In this document: piece after piece, positions 23,641 to 34,591 of the stretch
Layout: every line of letters begins with the position of its first letter
Position numbering within the stretch: position 1 is the first letter of the stretch
Assembly (NCBI RefSeq): GCF_043290135.1
Contig: NC_134710.1
Coordinates: 6,019,821-6,083,820 of the forward strand
Direction: 5' to 3'
Length of the DNA: 64,000 nucleotides
DNA from: Rhipicephalus microplus
Taxonomy: Eukaryota; Arthropoda; Arachnida; Ixodida; Ixodidae
The notes under the pieces: model-generated
Databases searched by the model: none
What the model was told of the DNA's origin: nothing
The model's input: the letters and a program-made list of their open reading frames with translations, nothing else
Made by a program: the position numbers and the translations under genes

Positions 23641-25230
23641 GCTGGATAACAAAGAAGGTGCGGCCTGTTGCGTCGCGTCGCCGTTGACGGGGGTGCGTGT
23701 CTTGGCAGAGTTGACAGTTCCGGCCACTTTTTTGGTGAGGGCGCTGACTCTCCGCCCTTCGAAGCGGATGACACTTCGTTTTTCAGTGTGGTTGCGTGAG
23801 GATTTGTGCATGTTTGTGTGCTTTTTTGTGAGCTTTCTTGTGCTTTCTTTGTATGTCATCGTGTGTGTTGGGGGCAGCTTACCTCATGCTTCTTGTGTTG
23901 AACTACGATTCTTTGGTGTGCCCGCGTGTGGCAGATGGTTTTTTGAGTGGCCTGATGCTGCGAAGCTTTTTTGTGCCACCGAGCAGCTTGAGGGAGAAAA
24001 AAGACGCCAGTCTGAGGTGCAGCATATTCCCCTGCGATCTACAGTGTCGAGAAGCGTATAGGGGTGTGTATTATTTGTAACAGAGCCCTTGTTTTTGCAA
24101 TAAATGAGCGCCGATTCAGATGCGCGCCGCCGTCTTCACGGGCGCGCCCAATGAAACATGAAAGCAAGCATCAAAAAATGTGCCCAGGGCATGCCCTTAC
24201 CCTTTACACACGCGACAGTCAACCAGCACAGATCTGGAGAATTTGAGACATTGAAGCAGGGCCTTTTGGGGGGGCGACCGTCTCCGCAGACGAACCAGCG
24301 AGACGAAACCCTTTTTCTAGCAGCTGTCACCATGGTACGTGGTACATGCTGTACTTGTCATGTTTGCGAACTGGGAAGGATGCGAACTAGAGGTGATGAA
24401 GGGTAGGGCTGGTAGTGTACTTGGCCAAGAAGTTATGTGCGAACAGTTAGATTGAGCCATATTGCGCTGGTCACCCGATATGAAAGGTTCTAGTGATGCC
24501 ATGGTGGGAGTACTGTTTCCAAGATTGTCGGCAGGACAACGACTAGCGCTAGAGTTCGCTTCAGTGTTTTCTTGAAGAGAAATATTTGAGACACATTTGA
24601 AGAGTTGTGGAGTACACGCGTGTGGCCTTGTGGCCGCTAAGTGTTCTTGTGGAGTTTACAGCACGTGAGATTGCATTTTTAGCATGTCAAGTTATTTACC
24701 GTTGTTTTAAATACCCTCTCAGTGAGTTGTAATTGATACCAGCCGAATGTTCAAGTTTGTGTGATGCGTTTGCTGAGAATACATATTTTGTTTGTGTTGT
24801 AAGCTCTTGGTTTTAACTACTCACTACCGGCGTTGTGGGGCGCTAAAAGGACCTACATTTAAATTTTGCATGCTTTCGTGGTGCGTTTTCGTGGGCCGAT
24901 AAATCAGTTCTTGGTATCTACCTGGCGATTGCCTCCCCATGAACGAAATCAGTGACCCTTTTCATTGTAGGTGAGTCAAATGGGCAGAATTTAGGAGAGT
25001 ATTGAGGCCTATAGTGTTCACATATGCGTTGTAATAGGCACTCCTAATAACGATTCAGAATCAAGCCTGTGATGTGCAACTACAAAATGTGTTATTTACG
25101 GCCTACTGTTGCGCGTAGCGATGCGTGTGAAAGCATTTCTCCTGGGAGGAGTGCTCGGGCCAGAGTGGGCGCAAGGTGAACTAGGCCTATCTCAGCACTT
25201 CGGCAGCATGCAACAGGGGGCACATTGTTT
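23641..25230 (+). other. intron; unassigned DNA
   Basis: No gene is recognised. A frame around 23850-24060 has a Cys/Trp/Phe-rich piece (ACGRWFFEWPD) resembling a GRF-type zinc-finger fragment, probably a retroelement relic. The evidence is weak and no repeat border is visible. Confidence 0.35.
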
Positions 25231-25239
25231 TTTATCCAG

Positions 25240-25460
25240 CGGCCGTGGTGGTACATTGCACAAACAGGCAGATGCTTGAACGAGAATGTAAAGGAGCATT
25301 ATTATGCTCTTAAACATGGCGGTTCAAGGTCATGCTCGTATTCATTGTAGAGATTGAGATTGTGGTTGTGGAACAAACATTGAGAAGTGCACCGTTGTCG
25401 CAAAACGTCATGAGCAGCAGCTCACACATTAAATCATAAAAGCTAATAAAGTGTAACATC
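25240..25460 (+). pseudogene. Penelope-like GIY-YIG fragment, plus strand
   Basis: YIAQTGRCLNENVKEHYYAL is readable from about 25253. After a shift come ARIHCRDCGCG, EKCTVVAKRHEQQLTH and IIKANKV, matching the minus-strand fragment 2 kb away in order and content. The core Gly of YIGQT is changed to Ala, and stops are present, so it is dead. Confidence 0.65.
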
Positions 25461-26157
25461 TGAATGAGGTGTGTTTAAGCGTGTGTTCTGTTTCCCTGGC
25501 CAAAAAGATAATTGCCTATCTAGCTGTGATGCAGTAGATGTGTTTTGTGCTGATGTCTACTGTTGTTATCATGCTTACATATTTCTAGCACTTTCGCTAA
25601 TAAAATTTGGTTGAAGTCAGTGTCTCTGTTGTGTCCTTGTTGATTTTGTGCTGTGTAACTACATATGTTGATTCCAAACAACCAACTGCTGTTCTATCAA
25701 GGACAGTATGTTATTCTTTTAGCTCCACTTGACACAGTAGCGAAAGCATTGACATTATATCACCAAAAACATTGGCGAATATTGAATGATAGAATACACA
25801 TAAGTTGTTAAATCATAATGACCAGGGCTCTCCTTACTTGACAGGCATTGCAACATGTATTGTCAAATTTTTGTATTTACTTTCACTGAACGGGCTGTTA
25901 GGCTATTTGGCTATCCATGAACACTGACAGAAGAAGCACCAAAACTGATGAGCACAAAAGGTAGAGCAGAGCTGGACTGACATGGGAAGCGTCTGTTCTG
26001 TGTCTGCTGTTCTTTTTGTGCTCGTCAATTTTAGTGCTTCTTCTTTCATTGTGTAATTACGGCTTAACTAAGCTTACCAAGTGGATAGTCATTCTTTCAC
26101 GAACACAAGTGGAAAAGCTGAGTGTTTAAAACTGACAATTTGTTGTATGTTTTGCAG
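25461..26157 (+). other. end of the large SMC3 intron
   Basis: Non-coding. A short imperfect inverted pair around GAAGAAGCACCAAAACTGATG (25932) and its complement (26024-26044) may form a hairpin. It ends in TGTTGTATGTTTTGCAG, the acceptor of the next exon. Confidence 0.5.
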
Positions 26158-26307
26158 GCGACCAAGTTTCACACAAAGGTGCCCTTACGGGAGGCTACTT
26201 TGACACCCGACGATCGCGGCTGGACCTTCACAAGGCACACATGCAGCTCATGAAGGAGATCACTGAAGTTGAGAAACAACTTGCCGAACACAAGCAGAAA
26301 CTGGCTG
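26158..26307 (+). CDS. SMC3: SMC3, exon 2 of 7 seen (hinge exit and coiled coil)
   Basis: Follows TTTTGCAG. The split Gly codon is completed, then DQVSHKGALTGGYFDTRRSR, the signature that closes the SMC3 hinge, leads into the heptad-rich helix (LDLHKAHMQLMKEITEVEKQ and on to HKQKLA). It ends with one base (G, phase 1) right before ATATCCTT. The coiled coil is the return arm that joins the hinge to the ATPase head. The junction is the AT-AC type; reading on through the usual GT gives a poorer fit. Confidence 0.93.
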
Positions 26308-26315
26308 ATATCCTT
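26308..26315 (+). promoter_or_regulatory. U12 5' splice site
   Basis: ATATCCTT, the AT-AC class donor recognised by U11/U6atac. Confidence 0.88.
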
Positions 26316-26573
26316 ACTGTGTGTTTTGTGCATTTTGCGATGAGGGCATTGACATGCCTTCGAACTGCCCTTTTCCCTGTGACGTCTGCTTGAACAATTG
26401 TTGCACAGGCAATGTGCTGACCTAGTGGTCCAGTTTTTGAAATGATGGTTTAATTATTTTTCACCACCTATTCATTTTTCAGGAACTTTTCATCACACCT
26501 TCATTTTTCAAGAACTTGGTACTCGGAGATAATGGCACCCATGTGGTACCTATACATCACAAGTTCACTAATG

Positions 26574-28074
26574 CATACATGCCAACTCTTCTAATTTTTC
26601 TGTAAAATGTACAACTTTTTTTTTACAAATCTTGCCTGAAATTTTACAAAAAATATTTCATTTCTGATAAATGAAAATAAAAATAGTAAAATAGCAATTG
26701 GCTAGGTGCATTGCCATAGCTATTCACGGAGGCCACAAAAACTGTGTTGTGCTATATTTGGCCACCAGTAGAGAACAATATGTATTGGTGTTGTCATCAT
26801 TACATATCTGCCAAGTCTTTCGCACTGTCTGGGAGACTTATCCGTCGTGAACTTATTCACAGCGCAACGCCAGAACTTATTTACAGTGCAACATCAGGAA
26901 AAACACAGGACAGGGAAGGAGCAAAGGAGAAAGAAAAGACAGCGAGATCTGGCCTCATTGACAAAAATGCAGATCAGTTCATTCTAGGCTTTTTGTGAGC
27001 CCACAGCATTTTGTTATAAACTCATTGGAAAGGCCTTCACCTAAATGTACAGTAGTCTCAGTGATGCGAAACCACAGCAGATACAAATTTCTGAAATTTC
27101 CCAGCCAAATTCATGTGTCGATTGGGCCAAAATTCAAATGTTCCGAACACTTTTCCTAATCTCGACATGTGATATGAACTTCAGTACCAAAACCGCCGAA
27201 TGAAGGCCGATCGAGAGCAGCGTGCTCGGAGCTTCGAAAGTACGCGTGAGACCTGTGCATGCATATATCTTCTACAGTGCGTGTAGTTGTCGTTGCCACA
27301 ACCAGTGTGCAGTCACTGCAGCGCTGCTTTTTACGAACTGTGTGGACAAAACTGCGACCATAGATAGTTTTGAAGGCGCGTGGATTGAAAAAAAAAAAAA
27401 AAAAAACACTACCATTTGCCGCAACTGCCGCGCACAAAACCGCGGTCACGGTGATGCCATAGCAATCTACGAGCTCTGAGGGCACGTGGCTGACACAGCT
27501 GTAGATTCAAAGCGGTAAAGACGTAAAAAAGGCTAGAAGCGTTCTGGCATTCCTGTTCAAAAAATCTAGCAGCGAGCAAAGCCAAAGCATTGACCCGGGC
27601 TTTCACGATAGCCAGCTGCGCTGTGCCGTCCGTTCACGTGGGAAGACATACGTGAGTTGCTTTGACGGAAATTGATTTTTTTGCTCGTTGTTTTGATGAC
27701 GCAAAATTTCGGGAGCATTTTCGTTCCCCCTTTGTGAAAGCCACCTTAGTGGGAAACCCTACCATCGTGTGTTTGGCCACTCCAAGCCATTACGAGACCG
27801 CAACGCCAATGTTTGCACTTGTGTTTGAATCCCCTCCTCTTGTTTTTTTACGATGTTTTTTGATTTTTCTTTTGATGCCAAAAATGGAGAAAACAATTCA
27901 GCGGGTCGATTTGACTTATGGCAGCAAAACATAATTACGCTTGTCGTTAAAGGCAAATCCATCACAGCTACAAATGAAAAAAAAAAAAAAAAACCTCGGT
28001 AACCCCCCCCTCCTGGCCCCCCTTCTCCGCTCGGGCGTTTTATGAGTTTTTGTGTTGCTAGGTTGGCAGGTATG
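26574..28074. mobile_element. hAT-type family C copy
   Basis: The left end CATACATGCCAAC and right end GTTGGCAGGTATG are inverted with one mismatch, and the outer bases ATG/CAT also pair. Interior sequence (TGTGATATGAACTTCAGTACC and following) matches 32836-33835. A poly-A tract lies at 27389-27406. No 8-bp target copy is visible (CACTAATG against CATTCGCG), so ends from two copies may be joined. No transposase frame. Confidence 0.6.
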
Positions 28075-29599
28075 CATTCGCGACATCTTCGGTCAGTGGA
28101 CAGTCTTCAAGATCTCGTCAACTGGAGACGTGTCTTGTTTGATGTGGTAGGGAGTGCAGTATCTTTTGGGGAGTTAAGAAAACAGGCCAGTGGTGCATCA
28201 GCCAGACTAAAGGTCTGTCTTGTGTGTGGAAGGAGCTTTGTTGTAATCAAGGAGGATCTTTTGGAGTCGTGTATAAGCAGGCCGGTTGACAGCCTTCCTT
28301 ACTGTAATAAGAGACTACAGACCAGCGCTGTGCGCCCTGATCGGTCAAGGCTGTTAGTCAGAAATATTTCAAAAGTACAGTCGAGCGTGATTTGAAGGTT
28401 ATTGCGTGATCCGCAACTTAGAACTACAACAGTTCCAGATCCTAGAATACACTTTCGAGAAGAGGGTGGTATCACGCAAGCTTCACGCACTTTTTTTGCC
28501 GTTTCTTAAAGGGCAACTCGCCAGGTTTGAAATTTTTGGACTGACGAGCGCAATGCATGCATGAGGCGTTCACGATCACATCTGCCAAAATTTTCAATGC
28601 TACGCGCTGCAGAAATAGGTCAAATTTCAAGATGAACGCTGTTTTTCCTTCTTTTTGCAGGCGCACCCAGAGAATGAGGGCATGACGTAGACATAGGAAT
28701 TGCGCTACGTAAACGGCAGTGCTGTGACGTAGGTCCTCTACGCAAACAACTTTGCTCAGGCAGGTGGTGAACAATAGAACGGGACATGGAGAAAATTATT
28801 TCACATGACATGTGTAGTTTGTGTAATTTGTAATTGCTTGAATAGATGAATAAAACTTGAGATAAATAAGGAGACACAAAAAAAGATTATACATGTCTTT
28901 TTCATCCCCCCTCCCTTGTGAATTCAACGAGATGCTGGGCTGAAGTGTCTGCATTTCGCATGTGTTCGTGTTCCCAGGTGTCCCCGCTTTTAGCGCACCA
29001 AGCAGATGCCAGCGCTGGAAACGATATAATGTTCCTGCGAATTCGAGCACTCGATATGCTCCATCTATTCTAGTGCATCTAAACCAGCCTTTTCAATCAA
29101 GCACACCGAGATATCCATCCCGCGGAAACAGACAGTAGACCACAAAATGACGCTGGTTGACAGAACAACGCCGCTCGTGTGCTTGGAGGTTGGGCTTGCT
29201 CAGGAACGTCATGCGCATGCGACCATTTGCTCGGATGCCGAAGAGGGTAGGGATGAGATTTGGCTTGTGACAGCTACGCGAGGCACACGGCAAGGGTTTC
29301 GAGCTCGCCTCCAAGCATCATCCTTTCACGCCGTTTCAAGATGCCAGTTCTCAGCTCGTAATGAACACATTGAAAAATGTTTTGTGGAATAATGCTCTTC
29401 ATCGGACACACAACTGCCACAGTGTAACTAAAATTTGTTATGGAGCCTTGTGAGTGGCCGTTAAAGCAGCGATCACTCCCATCTGATGAAGCTGTTTAAA
29501 TGAAGCAGTGCCTAGATACCACCAGCTCTAACACGTCTCTTCAAGCAATTTTGTTATTTTGTTATTTTGTAATCTGCTGTGGAGGTGCCTCCTCCCGAA
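28075..29599 (+). other. intron; unassigned repeats
   Basis: A block beginning AAAGGGCAACTCGCCAGG near 28508 resembles the start of the block at 36166 (AAAGGGGAACTCCGG) and may be a related MITE. Several short frames are unsupported. No RNA gene seen. Confidence 0.4.
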
Positions 29600-30632
29600 A
29601 TATTTGCTTACTATGGCATATATATAGCTCAATTTCAGATGAATGTGTGCTCCTCCCCCCCTTAAAACAAAATTTTACCTACGCCCCTGGCGATAGCGAA
29701 GACCGGTCCAGAATGTCCTTGTAATTGCTATCACAATAAAAAGAAAATGGCTCTCTCCTTCTAGTCGTCTTAGGTGTATGCGTAAGGTACCCTGTGAGGT
29801 TCTTTTTTCTTTATGCGCTGCTTTCTAGACCACCATTGGGGGGTTTTAGGGTATAGAAAGAATGCCCTAGCCACATGAAACATCGCTGCAACTGGCAAAC
29901 GAAGTTTGTTAAATCAGGTAGGTTCAGCACCGAGAGATGAGTGCCGGAAGAGCTTGGCTTCATCAGACTGGCTAAGTGGCGTCATGTTAAACCCAGCAGT
30001 ATAATTGGTTGTGGAGAAAAAGAACCTTTCTATATCATAGGAATCATTTAACTTAAGGGAAATGCCGTTGCGACTGTGCGTGTCTGTAGTGTTGTACGTC
30101 ACAGTGTTTGTCTACCATATATACTGATAACCACATAGGGGTATAAAATGTTATTTCATGAAGTACAACTTTATTCAACCAGTATTCTGTTTATTTGCTA
30201 CCAAAATAATCACTAACAAGTTTTTTCAGAATGGCCAACATAACGATGCCATTATTTTTGCATCAATAGGTAAAATAGGCAGTGCTCCTATGATGACTGG
30301 CTTCGTGAGATTTGAAATGAGTGGAAATATTTCTAGCTCTTGACAGGAGGCAAAAGCCCAAAATCATTATTCATGCTGTTGAATGTAGATGCGACTTGCT
30401 TCTCCTCCAGGATGTGAAGTTAGCTGCTCCATATTGCTGCAAAATGAAAAATTTTGCTTCTCCAAAGTGCTCCAAAAAGAAAAGTTTTGCTGCTCTAAGT
30501 GCTCCAAAACGAAAATTCTGCCAATCCAATGTGCTCCAAAATAGAAACTCTTGCTGTTCCAAAGTGCTCCAAAATTAAATTTTCACTGCTCCAAAAATCG
30601 CTCCAAATCACAAGACCTCGGTGGCATCACTG
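29600..30632 (+). mobile_element. family B, right part of a copy
   Basis: Matches 22020-22966 through its length, including TACCCTGTGAGGTTCTTTT, GAATGCCCTAGCCACAT, the GCTCCAAAA array (30430-30610) and the end CGGTGGCATCACTG. The left end is missing. No coding region. Confidence 0.65.
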
Positions 30633-31154
30633 TATATGTTTATTTTTGCTTTTAATATTGCATTCTGAATGTGTTTGGACAGAACATTTGCAATTCGACA
30701 CTTCGCTCGGGAGATACACAGCTTGCGGCTGCCAATATTCACTTCGCACAGTGTGGAAGTGTTTTAAGGCTCATGCACTACTGGTGTCAAATGAAACGCG
30801 AGCAGCAGCAATCATTCGTAATGGCATAGTGCAAGCCCTCCAAACATCACCGTGGACAGGTGATCATATGCGCAGGGCTGTCAAACTGGATATTTGCGCA
30901 TATCAGTGGGGATCACTGCTAAGGGTTGCCACCGTTTGCATTTCATTTGATGCTGTGATGGTACCTTACAGGCCAACTCCGGCGATTTTTTTTAGGTTAG
31001 TGGATCTCAATGAAATTCACTGGGTATGGTCATTTGCACGTTTGCGCCATTCTTGCCAAATGGCAGGCTTGAGAGTTTTTAGATTCTTTTAAAATGAATT
31101 TTATAGCTTGTCTCGAAACGCTCACCTCGCTTGCTAGAATTAATGGCAACATTG
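30633..31154 (+). other. intron; open frame of unknown meaning
   Basis: A plus-strand frame stays open to 31090 but starts inside the family B array and has no recognised motif. I treat it as chance. Confidence 0.4.
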
Positions 31155-31486
31155 TATGTGTGACGTTGAGTTTTGCCTGGCGGAAGTGACTAACTATTGT
31201 GCCACTGCAGCGTCTGCTTGTCTGCTATCGATTGTGCGGATTCGGCCAGCGCTTCTTTGGCTGAGTGTGCGATTTCTTTTTCCGTGTTAGTGGGCGTGTG
31301 ATAGATGCCAAGCGGTGTTGCGTTGTGAGCCATATACCATATAGCCATTACCATATATTCACCATTACAGCGTAAGCGTTTCAGCCGATTACCGTGGCCG
31401 GCGTGGACAGGTAGTGCCATCTGGCGGGCATTATGTGCAATCAGGCAGGTTCCAGAAGCCTCGGGCAATTCTTTACGTCACACATA
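31155..31486. repeat. 332-bp element with 12-bp perfect terminal inverted repeats
   Basis: TATGTGTGACGT (31155-31166) and ACGTCACACATA (31475-31486) are exact complements. Inside is a 92-residue minus-strand frame (31190-31468) with no motif I recognise, and a small repeat of ATACCATATAGCCATTACC. It may be a MITE; no target duplication is obvious. Confidence 0.45.
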
Positions 31487-32060
31487 GAAGCGCACTCGCT
31501 CGGGTTTTCGGTTTCGGTGTTCCGGTTTTTCGGTAATTAAAAATTATTCTCGAATTTTTTTAGCATTTCAGTTATCGGGCACGTGAGAAGGGTGTCTAAG
31601 GAACATAAGAGCATCATTATCCTGACATGGTAAAAAAAATTGCCGGAATTGGCCTTTAAATCACAGGTGCTTGTAGCTACTGACGACTGATACATGTACG
31701 CCTCGGCAGGAAAGTTATACAACTCATCAGCTCGCAGGACGACACATGAAGCATTTTCACTGATGTGTGGCAGAACTTCCAAATCGTTATTCCACATTAC
31801 ATGGCCGGGAGTTTCAAAAGGTTACCATTGCTCCTTTTTGCGCAGCATGGCAATCATAAGCAGCTAAATTTGAGCGCTGAAACACACAACATGAAGACAC
31901 TGCATTAACACATTTCGTGAGAATGCCACGCTTCTTGATGTAACCAAGATGGCGAGTCATGAAACCCATCTGATTATTGCCACATGTCCAAGTGATTTCG
32001 CATAAGGTCTATTCAATGGGATGATGTTGGTATATGCATGCCTTTGTGTGAATAACCATT

Positions 32061-32069
32061 TTCCTTAAT
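32061..32069 (+). promoter_or_regulatory. U12 branch site
   Basis: TTCCTTAAT, pairing with U12 snRNA, with the AC acceptor 10 bases after its last base. Confidence 0.88.
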
Positions 32070-32079
32070 TCAATTTCAC

Positions 32080-32149
32080 ATACTGAAAGCCAGATCAACC
32101 AAGTTGTCAGCGACATGCAAAAAGCTGAGACAAAGAACAGCAAAAACAA
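32080..32149 (+). CDS. SMC3: SMC3, exon 3 of 7 seen (coiled coil)
   Basis: A 70-bp exon after the U12 AC acceptor and before a GTAAGC donor. It reads (D)TESQINQVVSDMQKAETKNS and KN, then AA of a split Lys codon (phase 2). The helix is the coiled-coil arm after the hinge. The exon start is fixed by the U12 AC acceptor and by frame on both sides. Confidence 0.9.
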
Positions 32150-32216
32150 GTAAGCTTGCCTGTTTTGTTATTCATAGTGCAATTGGTTTGACTTGTGTTT
32201 CCTCTTCTCTTGACAG

Positions 32217-32298
32217 GGATGTCTTCGACAAACTTAAGGCTGACATTCGTCTCATGAAAGAAGAACTCACAGCTTTGGAACGCTCTAAACAGCCAAAG
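32217..32298 (+). CDS. SMC3: SMC3, exon 4 of 7 seen (coiled coil)
   Basis: Follows CTTGACAG after a 67-bp intron, the only short intron in the window besides 49590-49667. It completes Lys, then reads DVFDKLKADIRLMKEELTAL, ERSKQPK, and ends at GTGCCC in phase 0. This is the continuing coiled coil of SMC3. The donor GTGCCC is weak, but the next exon matches in frame. Confidence 0.92.
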
Positions 32299-32832
32299 GT
32301 GCCCTATTTCACTCAGCATCATTTACTTTCAAGCATTTTTTTTTTGTTTCAATTTAGCACAAGGGATCAACAAGAAATCACCCGCAGTGTCGACCCCCAT
32401 GAACTCCCCGCAGGTGACGTCTGCTGCCGGGCGATGCTTACCCTAAAAAGACTTGCTACTGTTCCTTGTGTGCTGGCCTGGCCTCTCTGCCACAGCAGGC
32501 GAACCCTAACCCGCTCGTACACAGCGCCACTTCTCACTTGGCTAATCTGTGAGGCACAAATGACTTCACAGGGGGCAACAGCATCCCCTCAAGTACTTTC
32601 CACCTTTGTTTACTGCTGCCTTTGTCCATAATTTCAGGGATTTTTTAACCAGTTTTTGGTGTTTCTGCTGGGCACAAGTCAGGTGAAATTTTTTTTAAAA
32701 CGCAAAATACTGTCCGAGGAGCCACGAGAATGTACGCCGGTCAAGGATGTTAGAACACTCGAGCTTAGTGTAGTTTTAGGGCTGCTGACCATTCTGTTGC
32801 GAAAACGCTCTTCGTACTTTACCTCTTCGCCA
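32299..32832 (+). other. SMC3 intron; no element assigned
   Basis: Non-coding sequence with a poly-T run near 32337. The open frame that runs on from exon 4 is not supported. Confidence 0.45.
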
Positions 32833-33835
32833 CTGGTGATATGAACTTTAGTACCAAAACCATCAAACAAAGCACAAGAACAGCGGGCTCATATCTTCGG
32901 AAGTACTATAGGGGCGGCTTCTACGCGTGTGGTTGTCGTTTTCCCCGGCCACTGTGGACAAAACCGCTTTCGACACGATCATGTACGGCAACGACATAAA
33001 TGACACAACTCTAACGCTCGACCAGTCTAAGCGACGCCACTTTCTGCAAACACTGCGGCAGATGCGATCATAAATAGCCATAAACTGCTTCGTTTTGAAG
33101 GCACGTGCACAGCCAGTGCACACGGATTCAAGACGAAACTACCGTTCGCTGCCACGTCCGCTGCGCATGTGAATGCTGTTGCAGCGACGCGATAGGAATC
33201 TACGAGCTCCGAGGGCACATGGCTAACGCAGAGGTAGATCAAAATAAAGGCGTAAAGAAGGCTAGAAGCATTTCATCGTTTTTGTCTAAAGAATCTAGTA
33301 ACGTAGCGAAGCTGTGACCCATGCTTTCGCAGCATCCAGCTGCTCCGTCCCATCCATTCACGTGTACCCCTGGAAGACTTACGTGAGTTCTGATGACAAA
33401 TGATTTTGGTAGTTGTGTTCATGACGGGAAATTTTCGGAGTATTTGCGCTCCCCCTTTTGAGACTCGCCCCACACCTCAGTCGGGAAACCCTACCATCAT
33501 GTGTTAAGTCACTCGAAGCCATTATAAGACCGCAACTCCGATGTTCGTGTTTGTGGGGTTGGTGGGATCTCCTCCCCCCCCCCCCACTGTCTTTCGCATT
33601 TCTTAAAGAAGAATGCGGGGAGCTGACTCCGTTACATGCACGGCCTGGTGGGACAGGCAATGGAGCAAGCTCCTGCAGAAAGAATGTTCTTTCGGGAAAA
33701 GTTGCTTCCAAGTGTGCGCCTCTTTTGGTGCAAAAAAAAATGCAGACAAAAATCGGCGCTATCCCCCCCTCTCCTTCCCCCTCCTTTGCAGGAATCTCCC
33801 GGATTCATTCAGAATCCTTGAACTTGGCAGGTATG
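32833..33835. mobile_element. family C, partial copy
   Basis: Matches 27165-28074 (GGTGATATGAACTTTAGTACC, GATAGGAATCTACGAGCTCC, CGGGAAACCCTACCATC) and ends with AACTTGGCAGGTATG, the family C right terminus. The left terminus is missing. A C run lies at 33575-33587. Confidence 0.6.
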
Positions 33836-34399
33836 CATTTCACCTGCTGCAGTGGCCAGTGGAATTTTGTTGAGAAAGCATGGTGTCACAGTATGCTGTA
33901 CTTGTCGATCATGGCAGAAGTGTACCTAGTTCTACATGCTTGTGCTTGCAGTTGCCAAAGCATTGAGGAAACCGAGATTGAATTACAATTATGAAATGTA
34001 TTGCAGAGAAACAGGGGGCCTGAGGTCACACGATTAGCGAGTCTTTTGGCTCTGTGCAGGAAAATTGAGAACAGTAATGTGAATTTATCTTTTACACATT
34101 CATGTATGTGTGCATAAATCGAGTGTTTAACATGGTACAATTGCTTCAGCGTAGAGACTTGGAGTTTGAAGGTTGGAAAACTTGGACAAGTAATTGTTCT
34201 AAAGGCTGATTTGAGGCTTCGAAGGATGGTCGTAGCTGCTTAAGAAGATGCACTGAAATGCCTTCAGTTAATCACATCACTGTTGTAGCTAATATTCTAG
34301 TTGAGACTTGGTGAATCAATTACAATGGCTATGTAGCTAATGTGCAAAGAGTAGGTTTGAGAACACAAAAGCCAGTGTGCATTGTGGTGGTAAATGCAG
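33836..34399 (+). other. SMC3 intron end
   Basis: AT-rich, no feature recognised. It ends in GGTAAATGCAG, the acceptor of the next exon. Confidence 0.5.
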
Positions 34400-34591
34400 G
34401 AGCGCAGCCTGGCTAGCCTCGATTCGAGCCTGAAGTCGATGGAGTCAACCGAGCAGTCCCTTCGGTCAGAGCTTCAGCAAGACCTCTTGACACAGCTTTC
34501 TGTCACTGACCAGCAAGAAGTGGATAGGCTGAATGATGAAATTCGCCGTCTCACCCAAGAGAACAAGGAGGCCTTCAGCGAGCGCATGCGG
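34400..34591 (+). CDS. SMC3: SMC3, exon 5 of 7 seen (coiled coil)
   Basis: A 192-bp exon, phase 0 at both ends, between TAAATGCAG and GTATGT. It encodes 64 residues: ERSLASLDSSLKSMESTEQS, then LRSELQQDLLTQLSVTDQQE and VDRLNDEIRRLTQENKEAFS, ERMR. The RSL-SLE, DLLSQLS and RVDxLNDEIR blocks are well-known conserved patches in SMC3 coiled coil. Confidence 0.95.

Larger units (their letters stand above)
26308..32079 (+). other. SMC3: U12-type AT-AC intron of SMC3
   Basis: The donor ATATCCTT (26308-26315) fits the minor-spliceosome consensus exactly. TTCCTTAAT at 32061-32069 is the U12 branch-site consensus, and the AC acceptor (32078-32079) lies 11-12 bases after the branch A, the normal spacing. 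No polypyrimidine tract precedes the acceptor. Splicing joins G to AT for Asp, keeps the frame, and gives ADTESQINQ. By my recollection of human SMC3, the spliced helix keeps the same length there. At 5.8 kb it is long and filled with transposons. Confidence 0.9.

Noticed and set aside
26566..28082. 8-bp target duplication for the second hAT-C copy
   Set aside because: CACTAATG and CATTCGCG do not match; the copy may be chimeric.
30499..31092. 197-codon plus-strand frame
   Set aside because: It begins inside the family B subterminal array and shows no motif or codon pattern of a real protein.
26308..32093. Ordinary GT-AG splicing with donor GTGTGT at 26319 and AG at 32092-32093
   Set aside because: It keeps frame but makes the helix one residue shorter than expected, and leaves the perfect ATATCCTT, TTCCTTAAT and AC signals unexplained. 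Using AG at 32088-32089 instead hits a stop.
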